A stretch of 64,000 nt of DNA from an uncultured Clostridia bacterium (lineage in GTDB: Bacteria > Bacillota > Clostridia > TANB77 > CAG-508), in the NCBI GenBank assembly GCA_948777935.1, contig CAQDYY010000001.1, forward strand, positions 310,001 through 374,000. The letters are read 5' to 3'. Numbering within the stretch: the first letter of the stretch is position 1; each line of letters starts with the position of its first letter. Positions 1 to 8,050 of the stretch are shown here, piece by piece. Under the pieces are notes generated by a model. The model was not told where the DNA came from, searched no databases, and worked only from the letters and a program-made list of their open reading frames with translations. The translations under genes were made by a program, and so were the position numbers.

Positions 1-90
1 TGGAATTAAGAATATCTCTATTGTGATAATGGCTAATAGTAGTAATACAGTTAGAAGAATCCTATCTTTAATAAAATCTTTAATACTCAT
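1..90 (-). CDS. Sensor histidine kinase, N-terminal fragment (cut by window edge)
   Basis: Only the first 30 codons are in the window. They read MSIKDFIKDRILLTVLLLLA followed by more hydrophobic residues, i.e. a short cytoplasmic start and a first membrane helix. This is the usual beginning of the small BceS/GraS-like intramembrane-sensing kinases. The ATG lies one base after the stop of the response-regulator gene, and a GGGAGAAA ribosome site sits inside the end of that gene, so the two are translationally coupled. The kinase call rests on this position and the N-terminus; catalytic domains are outside the window. Confidence 0.7.
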   Translation of the reverse strand, partial: MSIKDFIKDRILLTVLLLLAIITIEIFLIP

Positions 91-91
91 A

Positions 92-769
92 TTAGTTTTC
101 TCCCTTTAATATATAGCCTTGTCCTCTTCTTGTTTCTATTAAATCTTTTAGTTCTAATTCTTCTAACTTTGTTCTTAATCTAGTAATATTTACGCTTAAA
201 GTATTATCATCAATAAAGCTTTCACTTTCCCACAAACATTCCATTATATCTTCTCTTGAAACAATTTTTCCTCTATTTTCAACTAAATATTTTAAAATCT
301 TATATTCATTTTTAGTTAAATCAATAGTTTTATCATTTTTTGTTATTGTACTATTTGATATATTCAAAATAAAGTCTTTTGCATCAATTTTATCATTTAC
401 TTTGATGCTATTTGTTCTTCTTAAAACTGCATTTATTTTTGCAAGCAATATCTGTATATTAAATGGCTTTGTAATATAATAATCTGCTCCATAATTAATT
501 GAAACCAATTCATCTAGTTCATTATCTCTACTTGTTATAATGATAATTCCCATATTAGATTGTTTTCTAATCTCTTTACAAACATATTCTCCATCTACTG
601 TAGGTAAATTTATATCTAACAAAATAAGGCTTGGATTTATTTCTAAAATATCATTTATTGTATTATTAAATGTTTCTAAAGACTCTGCTTTATAGCCCTG
701 ATGGCTTAAAAATATTTCTAATTCATAACGTAATTTTTCATCATCTTCAATTATTAGTATTTTTTGCAT
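92..769 (-). CDS. OmpR/PhoB-type response regulator
   Basis: 225 residues. The receiver domain spans about 1-115, with acidic pair D9/D10, phospho-acceptor D52 (LLLDINLP) and conserved K101 (TKPF). A winged-helix DNA-binding domain covers about 130-223, ending in RRGQGYILK. Sequence style resembles BceR/GraR regulators that control resistance to cell-wall peptides. The partner kinase starts one base downstream. Target genes cannot be told from the window; the usual ABC exporter would lie beyond the left edge if present. Confidence 0.9.
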   Translation of the reverse strand: MQKILIIEDDEKLRYELEIFLSHQGYKAESLETFNNTINDILEINPSLILLDINLPTVDGEYVCKEIRKQSNMGIIIITSRDNELDELVSINYGADYYITKPFNIQILLAKINAVLRRTNSIKVNDKIDAKDFILNISNSTITKNDKTIDLTKNEYKILKYLVENRGKIVSREDIMECLWESESFIDDNTLSVNITRLRTKLEELELKDLIETRRGQGYILKGEN

Positions 770-847
770 ATGTACCCTCCATATGTATTATATCATACTT
801 TTTTAACGTAAATCTTACAGTTTTGTAAGATAAGAAGCTGTAAGATT

Positions 848-1165
848 TTACTTCTTCTTTTTTGGTTTTGGTATTGGTGTTACTTTTTCTATTTCCATAA
901 CAACAGATTTACAAAACTCCATATTATCAATATCTAACACATAATGCTCTTTTGCACCATTATATGGAAATCCTGTTTCTGCATCTTGCATCATTTCTTC
1001 TATACAATCTAATTTCTTAACATAAGGTACATTATCACATACTATAATAACTGGTTTATCATTAACATATACCATAAATTCGCCAAACATTTTCTTATAC
1101 CTTATCTCTCCAATACCCTTTATTTGTTCACATACATATTCTATATATTCATTTGTTGTAGCCAT
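848..1165 (-). CDS. TfoX N-terminal domain protein
   Basis: 105 residues matching the TfoX/Sxy N-terminal fold: YVCEQIKGIGEIRYKKMFGE near residues 10-29, then a beta-rich stretch around VYVNDKPVIIVCDN. The C-terminal domain of full-length Sxy is missing, as is common in Bacillota stand-alone versions. The tail is basic (KPKKKK). The exact role is unknown; similar single-domain proteins are often annotated as competence-related without proof. It appears to be a single-gene unit. Confidence 0.8.
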   Translation of the reverse strand: MATTNEYIEYVCEQIKGIGEIRYKKMFGEFMVYVNDKPVIIVCDNVPYVKKLDCIEEMMQDAETGFPYNGAKEHYVLDIDNMEFCKSVVMEIEKVTPIPKPKKKK

Positions 1166-1217
1166 TTTTATTACTCCTATCTCTATAATTTCTATTTAGT
1201 AAGTATAATAACATAAA

Positions 1218-1246
1218 AGCAAGTACTTATCAACTAAATACTTGCT
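1218..1246. terminator. Hairpin between MATE and TfoX genes
   Basis: Arms AGCAAGTA and TACTTGCT enclose a loop containing TTATCAAC. A close relative lies at 36578-36618, including the same loop core, so this is either a terminator after the MATE gene or a small dispersed hairpin repeat. Confidence 0.5.
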
Positions 1247-1269
1247 AATTAATCTTTAAATGTTAAGTT

Positions 1270-2601
1270 TTAAGCATATTTATATTTTTTTCTATTTTTT
1301 ACTAAAAACATTACACTTACAAATAATGATAATACTTCTGCAACAGCTACTGCAAGCCAAATTCCATTTATACCCCAAATTGTTGGAAGTAAGAAAATCA
1401 TTATTACTTGAAATACTAGTGTTCTAAAAAATGAAATTGCTGCTGAAACAAATCCATTATTTAACGCTGTAAAGAATGATGAACTAAACATATTAAATCC
1501 ACTAATTAAGTATGATATAGAAAATAATCTTATTGCATTTGTAGTCATATTTAGTAATCCCACATCATAGCTTACAAAAATTGATGCAAGTAATCTTGAT
1601 AAAATTTCTGCAAGTCCTGTCATAACTAAAGAAGTAACTCCTATCAAAATAAAGCTTCTTTTTAATAGATTTTTTAGTTCATCTTTATTTCCTGCTCCAT
1701 AATGATACCCTATAATTGGTGCTGTTCCTACTGAATACCCTATATATGTTCCAGAAAATATAAAGCCAACATACATAATTATTCCAAATGCAACAACTCC
1801 ATCTGAACCAGCATATTTCATAAGTTGCGCATTAAATAATATATTTACAAGTGACATAGATAGATTTGTTAGCATTTCTGATGAACCATTAGCACAACTT
1901 TGTAATATAGGTTTTAATTCAAATTTAGTTTTTGTAAATTGTAAAATATTATTTTTCTTACTTGCAAAATAAACTATTGGAATAATTACTCCAATTACTT
2001 GACTAATTCCAGTAGCAAGTGCCGCTCCTAATACACCCATTTTAAATACATAAATAAGCAAGTAATCTAATAACATATTACTAACACCTGATATAATCGA
2101 AATAATTAAGCCAAATGTTGGTTTTTCTGCTACAATTAGGAAGCTTTGAAACGCATTTTGTAAGCAGAATGGTACCAAAAATATAAGTAATGTTCTTCCA
2201 TAAGTCACGCAATCTTGTAACATGTTTTCATCTGCACGTAATATCTTTGCCATTGGCTCTACTAAAAATACTCCTACTATTGTAAGTACAAATCCTATTA
2301 TTGCTAGTATATATATTAACATTGAAAAATATCTATTAGCTTTTTTATTATCTCCCTCTCCAATTGTTTTTGAAACTAATGCACTTCCACCAGTTCCCAT
2401 CATAAAGCCTAATGTTCCTAAAATCATTATTGCTGGCATAATTAGATTTACTGCTGCAAAAGCATCTGAACCTACACAGTTTGATACAAATATGCCATCA
2501 ACTACTCCATATATTGATGTAAATATCATCATTACTATTGTTGGTATTGTAAATTTTATTAATTTTTTGTATGTAAAATGTTCTGATAATCCTATGTTCA
2601 T
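1270..2601 (-). CDS. MATE family multidrug/cation antiporter
   Basis: 443 residues with about twelve hydrophobic segments, the usual MATE length. The start (FTYKKLIKFTIPTIVMMIF) and the internal-repeat layout fit the DinF/NorM-like branch that exports organic cations with Na+ or H+ influx. It is monocistronic, with a strong consensus promoter upstream. No local regulator gene is seen. The substrate cannot be inferred. Confidence 0.9.
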   Translation of the reverse strand: MNIGLSEHFTYKKLIKFTIPTIVMMIFTSIYGVVDGIFVSNCVGSDAFAAVNLIMPAIMILGTLGFMMGTGGSALVSKTIGEGDNKKANRYFSMLIYILAIIGFVLTIVGVFLVEPMAKILRADENMLQDCVTYGRTLLIFLVPFCLQNAFQSFLIVAEKPTFGLIISIISGVSNMLLDYLLIYVFKMGVLGAALATGISQVIGVIIPIVYFASKKNNILQFTKTKFELKPILQSCANGSSEMLTNLSMSLVNILFNAQLMKYAGSDGVVAFGIIMYVGFIFSGTYIGYSVGTAPIIGYHYGAGNKDELKNLLKRSFILIGVTSLVMTGLAEILSRLLASIFVSYDVGLLNMTTNAIRLFSISYLISGFNMFSSSFFTALNNGFVSAAISFFRTLVFQVIMIFLLPTIWGINGIWLAVAVAEVLSLFVSVMFLVKNRKKYKYA

Positions 2602-2654
2602 TTCTTCTATTTCCTCCCAAATTCTCTTTATATAATGTGAAGTTACAGTGTTAT

Positions 2655-2683
2655 ACTATATTCTATTTTTATTTTATTGTCAA
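2655..2683 (-). promoter_or_regulatory. Promoter of the MATE gene
   Basis: On the minus strand, -35 TTGACA (2678-2683) and -10 TATAGT (2655-2660) are separated by 17 bases. It lies about 55 bases before the MATE start codon. Confidence 0.65.
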
Positions 2684-2767
2684 CAGATTTTACACTAAAT
2701 TTTGTAGTTTTTGGTCGCAATTTAACATAAGGAGCAGATATTTTAATTAATATCTACTCCTATCATT

Positions 2768-3175
2768 TTACATATCCACCATTTCCTTGTAAATAGTATT
2801 TATGTCTGAAATTTCTTTATATTTATTCTCCATAGGGCACATTCCTGTTTTATCATTGTTTATAATATAATCTACTAAATTTTTATATTCATATATAACA
2901 TGATTTTCCTCTAATACAGGTATAGCATATTTACTAATAACATCAGCATATATTTCTTTTACTCCTGCTACTGTTAAAATACTACTTGCTACTTTCCCTA
3001 TTACTTTATCAGCTACAGTTGCACCTTTTAGTGCATTTTTATCATTTTGCAATATATCCTTTATATCATTTATTCTATTTTGATAATATTCTTTACATTC
3101 TCCATTTGAATACAAAACAACTAAACTTGCTTTAGAACTATATAATTTCTCTTTTGCGATTTCTAAATTAGTCAT
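2768..3175 (-). CDS. DUF1893 family protein
   Basis: 135 residues. The N-terminal half (KASLVVLYSNGECKEYYQNR, then DKNALKGATVADKVIGKVAS) matches the DUF1893 family, which has a cytidine-deaminase-like fold but no established activity. Overlaps the end of the preceding ECF-S gene by 8 bases, so the two are co-translated. The pairing suggests a role tied to the imported compound, but this is inference. Confidence 0.75.
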   Translation of the reverse strand: MTNLEIAKEKLYSSKASLVVLYSNGECKEYYQNRINDIKDILQNDKNALKGATVADKVIGKVASSILTVAGVKEIYADVISKYAIPVLEENHVIYEYKNLVDYIINNDKTGMCPMENKYKEISDINTIYKEMVDM

Positions 3176-3737
3176 TTTTTAAGTTTAACCTCTCTTTCAT
3201 AGCTTTTACTATAAAAGGAATACATAATAATTGAATTATAAGTCCTGGTATTCCAACTTTAATGCTTTGTATTACTGATATTCCATAAGTAGGTAATACT
3301 AAAGCATTAATTGCAATAAATAGAACTCCTGCATATGCTATTCTTCCTAAAATCATCGTTAAAATTAATGATATATAAGAATTAAATTTTTTATTAAATA
3401 AACTTAATAAAACTGCATAAATAATAAGTTCTATTAACATATATGGTAATCTTTCTATTGTTGGCATTCCTGTTAATAAATAACTAAAAACCACAGAGCT
3501 TCCTGCAACAATACTTGCTGATATTGCACCAAATGCCAATGCTGCAATTAATACAGCTATATGCATTGGTAAAAATACTTGCCCTGCTGTACTACCTGCT
3601 AAAATGTGAAATATTCTAGGTAGTGCTACTCCTACTCCGCTTAATAGAATTGTTCCAATTATATATTTTGCCTTTGCTCCTAATAAAATTTCTTTTAATT
3701 TATCTTTCTTTTTCATTGTTTTTACTTTTTCTAACAT
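3168..3737 (-). CDS. ECF transporter S component-like membrane protein
   Basis: 189 residues with about five to six membrane helices. The layout (charged N-terminus, IGTILLSGVGVALPRIFHIL, then FLPMHIAVLIAALAFG and a late AYAGVLFIAIN) is that of small substrate-binding S components of energy-coupling-factor transporters. The shared energising subunits (EcfA/EcfT) are not in the window. Substrate unknown. Forms a two-gene operon with the DUF1893 gene; an AGGGAGG ribosome site precedes the ATG. Confidence 0.7.
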   Translation of the reverse strand: MLEKVKTMKKKDKLKEILLGAKAKYIIGTILLSGVGVALPRIFHILAGSTAGQVFLPMHIAVLIAALAFGAISASIVAGSSVVFSYLLTGMPTIERLPYMLIELIIYAVLLSLFNKKFNSYISLILTMILGRIAYAGVLFIAINALVLPTYGISVIQSIKVGIPGLIIQLLCIPFIVKAMKERLNLKND

Positions 3738-3763
3738 AGTAATTTTCCTCCCTTTTTAATTAA

Positions 3764-4648
3764 CTAATCTATATTAATTAGTTCATACTCTCTTGTGCCA
3801 AAGCCTAAACTTGCTGCTGCTTCTATTGTATGAATTCCATTTTGTCTTTCTACTCTTTCTACAAAGTGGTCTCTTCCCGGATCTTTTGAATTATAAATTA
3901 AATCTATACACGCTTGGTCTATTGCTATTGGGTCTAAACCTGCAAGAATTCCTATATCTTTCATGCATGGATCTTCTGCTGCTTCACAGCAATCACAATC
4001 TACTGATAAATTACACATAACATTTATATAAACAATATTGTTTTCAAAATATTTTGCAACTACTGATGCTGAATCTGCCATTGCTTCTAAGAATTCATCT
4101 TGTTTTGCTAAATTATTCCACAATATTGTTTGATCGTTTGTTTTTCCGGCAGAATGTATCCAAGATTTTCCTGCAGATGATGCAACACCAATTGATAGTT
4201 GTTTTAATGCTCCACCATAGCCTCCCATTGGATGTCCCTTAAAGTGTGATAATACTAGCATTGAATCATAATTTTCTATGTTTTTTCCTACATAGTCTTT
4301 TTTTATTACCTTTCCATTAGGTATTTCTAATACTTTATCTGGTCCTTCTGCATCCATAATGTCTACATTAAAGTATTTAGTCCACCCATGTGTCTCCATT
4401 AATTTTCTATGTTTTTCAGTTGTCTCTCTTGCTCCCTCATATGCAGTATTACATTCTACAACTGTTCCATTTACTCTTTCTACAATTGCTTTTACAAATT
4501 CAGGTCTTATATAATTTTGGTTTCCTTCTTCTCCTGAGTGTAGTTTTACTGCTACTTTTCCTTGTAACTCTACTCCAAGTTTTTCATACATTTTAACTAC
4601 TGATTCTGGAGAGATTTCTTTACTAAAATAAACTTTTGCTTTTTCCAT
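3764..4648 (-). CDS. DUF362 domain protein
   Basis: About 294 residues. It matches the DUF362 family (VALSHFKGH-like segment VLSHFKGHPMGGYGGALKQL, and a Cys-rich stretch CNLSVDCDCCEAAEDPC that could bind metal). In many bacteria DUF362 is fused to ferredoxin domains; here no 4Fe-4S CxxCxxC domain follows. I chose the second ATG, which is 7-8 bases from AAGGAGG; the first would be almost on top of the ribosome site. Function unknown. Confidence 0.8.
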   Translation of the reverse strand: MEKAKVYFSKEISPESVVKMYEKLGVELQGKVAVKLHSGEEGNQNYIRPEFVKAIVERVNGTVVECNTAYEGARETTEKHRKLMETHGWTKYFNVDIMDAEGPDKVLEIPNGKVIKKDYVGKNIENYDSMLVLSHFKGHPMGGYGGALKQLSIGVASSAGKSWIHSAGKTNDQTILWNNLAKQDEFLEAMADSASVVAKYFENNIVYINVMCNLSVDCDCCEAAEDPCMKDIGILAGLDPIAIDQACIDLIYNSKDPGRDHFVERVERQNGIHTIEAAASLGFGTREYELINID

Positions 4649-4737
4649 TTTCATTCCTCCTTAAGTTTTTCTATAGTATATCATTTGATATTATATTTAT
4701 GTCAATACTTTTAATTAAAAAAAATAAATTAGCACAT

Positions 4738-4789
4738 AAAGAAAATGTAGTAATATAAATTTCTATTTTTATATTACTACATTTTCTTT
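4738..4789. terminator. Perfect 22-bp AT-rich hairpin
   Basis: Arms 4738-4759 and 4768-4789 are perfect inverted repeats around an 8-base loop. It lies downstream of the sigma-factor partner gene. The core ATGTAGTAATATAAA is shared with the terminal repeats of the element at 61362-61520, so it may be a relic of the same repeat family acting as terminator. Confidence 0.6.
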
Positions 4790-4803
4790 ATTCTATACTT
4801 AAT

Positions 4804-5802
4804 CTATTTTAATACATTATTTAATGTCATGTCTTTTGTTCCTACATAAACATCTCTATTTCCTTCTAAAGTGTGGCATTTTATAATTGTATAATTATCA
4901 TATTTGTATAACTTACTTCCACCATCTTTATAGATATCTCCAGTTATTTTTTTATCATTTAAATCTTCTTCTGCTTTTTGTAGTATTTCCTCCATAGTAA
5001 TTTTATTATTTAGTAACGCATCTCTTAATGATATTTCTTCTCCATTTATAAGAATGTTTGCTGAACCATCATAAGTATAAATGTTATAACCATATTTAGT
5101 CTTATCTGAAATTTTATTTATTTTATTATCGCTTTCAGGATGATTATCATAAAAACGTATTTCAAATGTTTCAGCAGACTTTAATTCTATATTTACTACA
5201 TCTACTTTTGCAGGATAAGATTCCATAATATAGCCTTTATATGTTATTTTTACATTTGTTCCTACTTGATAAATAGCATCATTATCTTCTCCTAAACCTA
5301 CTTCAATTTTGTCAGCTGATTTTCTTATATCTTCCCCTTCATTTGGTTCTACTATCATATATTTTTGATGAGATTCTATTACTTTTCCATAAAATGAGTA
5401 TTGGTCTTGTTCTTCTTTAGTTTCAAAAACGTACCATTTATCATTCATAGCAACTTCTATTGTGTTTTGTCCTACATATTGATAGCCAAATTCTCCTTTA
5501 AAATTAGATTGACCATCTATTGTAGGAATTTTTGTATTTTCTATATTTGAAGTTATCTTTCCATCCATTGTTCCACAACGAAGACCTACTGTACTTTCTT
5601 TTCCTGTATAATAATACAATTTTCCATTAACCATTACAATTCTATCTGGTCCTTTTTGCTCAACCTTCCCCTCTTTCTTTTCCTCTACATTTACATTACT
5701 TCCTACATTCACTTCTTTGTTATTAGCCACATAAACAACTGCTGCTAATACTATTACAACAAGTGTCCAAATCGTTATAATTATTTTTATAGTTTTGTTC
5801 AT
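4804..5802 (-). CDS. Membrane-anchored extracytoplasmic protein, partner of the sigma factor
   Basis: About 332 residues from the ATG preceded by AAGGTGAT. Residues ~5-27 form one membrane helix (IKIIITIWTLVVIVLAAVVY); the rest is soluble, charged and predicted outside the cell. No family recognised. It follows the sigma-factor gene by 25 bases, so it may be a target, sensor or modulator of that sigma factor. A start 17 codons earlier would overlap the sigma gene and has no ribosome site. Confidence 0.75.
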   Translation of the reverse strand: MNKTIKIIITIWTLVVIVLAAVVYVANNKEVNVGSNVNVEEKKEGKVEQKGPDRIVMVNGKLYYYTGKESTVGLRCGTMDGKITSNIENTKIPTIDGQSNFKGEFGYQYVGQNTIEVAMNDKWYVFETKEEQDQYSFYGKVIESHQKYMIVEPNEGEDIRKSADKIEVGLGEDNDAIYQVGTNVKITYKGYIMESYPAKVDVVNIELKSAETFEIRFYDNHPESDNKINKISDKTKYGYNIYTYDGSANILINGEEISLRDALLNNKITMEEILQKAEEDLNDKKITGDIYKDGGSKLYKYDNYTIIKCHTLEGNRDVYVGTKDMTLNNVLK

Positions 5803-5827
5803 TTGTATCACCTTTTTAACCTTTCTA

Positions 5828-6721
5828 CTATTTAGACACTTTTCTATTTGCATTTTGTTGGTTTTTTATGAAAAAAATTAAAAAAGTTATAGTAATAGTT
5901 AAAAATATAGTTGAAATAGTTAATAAACTGATATCTTGTTTTGTTAACTCTATATTATCTTTATGTTCTACACTTGTGTATTCTTGTGTGATCGTATTTG
6001 TATAAATTGTTTCATTTCTAGAAGTATCTTTAATTGTTCCTTCTTCTTTTTTTGTTTCTTCTTGGTTTTTATGTTCATCATCCTCTTGCTTAGTTGTTTC
6101 TTCTTTTACTTGCTCTTCCTTTGTTTCTTCAGAAATTTTATTATTGTTTCTTTGTGCTATAAATGCAATTATTGTCACTATATACATAGATAAGCTACTT
6201 AATAGTATTTTTAAAGTATGTAAAGATTTGTAATATTTCCATTGCACTGTTCCAATTGGCATATTTAATATATTTGAAATCTCTCTAAACGATAAGTTCG
6301 AAAGTATTTTTAATGATACTATTTCTTGTTCTTTTTCATTAAGTCTTGAAATTATTTTATTAAATGTATCTTTTTGTATAATTTCATTTAATTCTTCACT
6401 TTCATCAGTTATATAATATACTTCATCTATGTTAAGCTCCTCTTTTTTGTTTCTTAGAAAGTTTAATGATGTATTTTTTGATAAACTATATAACCAACTA
6501 GCTTCATTTTCTTTTGGTAGCTTTTCTTTTTCTAGTTTATATATTTTTGTAAATATAGTTTGCACAATTTCTTCACTGTCTTCTTTGTTTTTTAATATAG
6601 AAAACGAAACACCATATACTAAGTCCTTATATTTTTCATATAGCCTATTAAATTCTTCTTCTTCACCATTTTTTATTCCATTAAATATTCTATGTAATTG
6701 TTCTTTATCTATCTTTTTCAT
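5828..6721 (-). CDS. ECF-type RNA polymerase sigma factor with two C-terminal membrane segments
   Basis: 297 residues. Region 2 lies at about 24-62 (FNRLYEKYKDLVYGVSFSIL) and region 4 at about 123-172 (LNEKEQEIVSLKILSNLSFREISNILNMP, a helix-turn-helix). After region 4 comes a hydrophobic helix (~173-191), a highly charged Lys/Glu-rich linker (~192-262) and a second membrane helix (~265-288). Normal ECF sigmas stop after region 4, so this protein appears tethered to the membrane, possibly fused to its own sensing or anti-sigma part. First gene of a two-gene operon. Confidence 0.85.
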   Translation of the reverse strand: MKKIDKEQLHRIFNGIKNGEEEEFNRLYEKYKDLVYGVSFSILKNKEDSEEIVQTIFTKIYKLEKEKLPKENEASWLYSLSKNTSLNFLRNKKEELNIDEVYYITDESEELNEIIQKDTFNKIISRLNEKEQEIVSLKILSNLSFREISNILNMPIGTVQWKYYKSLHTLKILLSSLSMYIVTIIAFIAQRNNNKISEETKEEQVKEETTKQEDDEHKNQEETKKEEGTIKDTSRNETIYTNTITQEYTSVEHKDNIELTKQDISLLTISTIFLTITITFLIFFIKNQQNANRKVSK

Positions 6722-6744
6722 ATACTTCCTCTTTTAATATAAAT

Positions 6745-7185
6745 TTATATTAAATTTTTCTCAAATCCTTTACTTTCCATTTTATATCCCATTTTTTTAT
6801 AAAATTCATGAGCTCCTGTTCTATAATCCTCTGAAGTAAAAAATATTAATTCACAATTATTTTCCCTTGCAATTTGTTCAACTTTTTCAAACATTTTAGC
6901 CATTATCCCTTTATGCCTATAATCTGGATGTGTCCCAACCCACCATAAATTCATAAAAGGTCTATTTCCATCAAATAAATTATAAACCATAATAGCAGAA
7001 ATATATCCAACAATTTTGTTATCTACCTTAGCTACTAAAAATCTATAAGTATCTTTATCGTTATGAATTTTCTCATATAATCTCTTAACTTCTTCAAGTC
7101 CATATTCTTCTTCAAAAATCAATTTATTTAATTCATAGCATTCCTCAATATCCTCATATTTTAAATCTTCTATTTGTATATTCAT
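6745..7185 (-). CDS. GNAT family N-acetyltransferase
   Basis: 146 residues. The GNAT core is visible: beta4 VAKVDNKIVGYISAIMV, the acetyl-CoA pyrophosphate loop HPDYRHKGIMAKMFE (RxxGxx variant RHKGIM), and a final YKKMGYKMESKGF. Substrate unknown. Likely transcribed alone or with the sigma operon downstream. Confidence 0.85.
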   Translation of the reverse strand: MNIQIEDLKYEDIEECYELNKLIFEEEYGLEEVKRLYEKIHNDKDTYRFLVAKVDNKIVGYISAIMVYNLFDGNRPFMNLWWVGTHPDYRHKGIMAKMFEKVEQIARENNCELIFFTSEDYRTGAHEFYKKMGYKMESKGFEKNLI

Positions 7186-7220
7186 ACAGTACTCCTTGTA
7201 TTTATTTTCTTATCCGTTTG

Positions 7221-7625
7221 TCAATTAGTTCTTTTAAAATCCTCTATGTATTTTTCAACCACATCTATAAGTTCTTCAGCTGTTTCTATTTGAGCTTGCG
7301 TTTTTTCTTTAGACGCAATATATTGATCATCATAATCACTATCTTCTCTAATACTTTGTGCTAAAGATATTTTATGCCCTAATTTCTTAGGAAAAATTTC
7401 AGTATTTATATAATATTGATTAAAATATGCTATTACATCTTTATGTTTTTTGAAATCTTTTCTCTCAAGTGCTAGTATAGCTCTAATAGCATAAAATATC
7501 GCATAATATGCTCTATTATTAGCACTTTTATAATCCTTTATATCAAATATTACTTTAGCAGTTTTTAAAGTTTCTTTGGCTCTTTCTAGTCTATATTGTG
7601 CAAATTCAATTGTTTTACTATCCAT
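7221..7625 (-). CDS. HEPN domain protein (partner of MNT nucleotidyltransferase)
   Basis: 134 residues, all-helical. The segment SANNRAYYAIFYAIRAILAL is characteristic of HEPN proteins encoded next to minimal nucleotidyltransferases. Overlaps the end of the nucleotidyltransferase gene by 8 bases. Such pairs are generally toxin-antitoxin or defence modules. I do not see the strict RxxxxH RNase motif of HepT, so activity may differ from the second pair at 54867-55515. Confidence 0.8.
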   Translation of the reverse strand: MDSKTIEFAQYRLERAKETLKTAKVIFDIKDYKSANNRAYYAIFYAIRAILALERKDFKKHKDVIAYFNQYYINTEIFPKKLGHKISLAQSIREDSDYDDQYIASKEKTQAQIETAEELIDVVEKYIEDFKRTN

Positions 7626-7968
7626 TCAATAACACACCTTCCTTCTTTACATTCATATAAAAAGGTACAGTATCTAACCAATAGTTAAATTTATCGATAT
7701 TTTTAACTATTGGAGACAAATGTATTTTAAAATTTTGTTCACTTTCTATATCATAAGCGATTTCTACTATTTTTTCATAATAATTTTCTAGTTCTTTATC
7801 TTCCATATCAATTAGAATCATAATATCAATATCAGAATTTTCATTAAAATCGCCTCTTGCATAAGAGCCGTATAAAACTATCTGTTTTAAGCTATTTCCA
7901 AGTAGTTTTCTTATTTTTATTGTAAAATCATTTATTATTTCTTGAATATCATTAGGTAGTGTTTTCAT
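7618..7968 (-). CDS. Minimal nucleotidyltransferase (MNT)
   Basis: 116 residues with the pol-beta nucleotidyltransferase signature GSYARGDFNENSDIDIMI (GSxxRG...SDID) and the metal-binding DxD in SDIDI. Probable antitoxin-type partner of the HEPN protein translated from the overlapping downstream gene. Confidence 0.85.
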   Translation of the reverse strand: MKTLPNDIQEIINDFTIKIRKLLGNSLKQIVLYGSYARGDFNENSDIDIMILIDMEDKELENYYEKIVEIAYDIESEQNFKIHLSPIVKNIDKFNYWLDTVPFYMNVKKEGVLLNG

Positions 7969-8050
7969 ATTCTAACACGCTCCTCTCAAACCATAAATAT
8001 TATAACATATATATTGTACTTTTGTACAATTTTGAAAAATATACTTCTAG

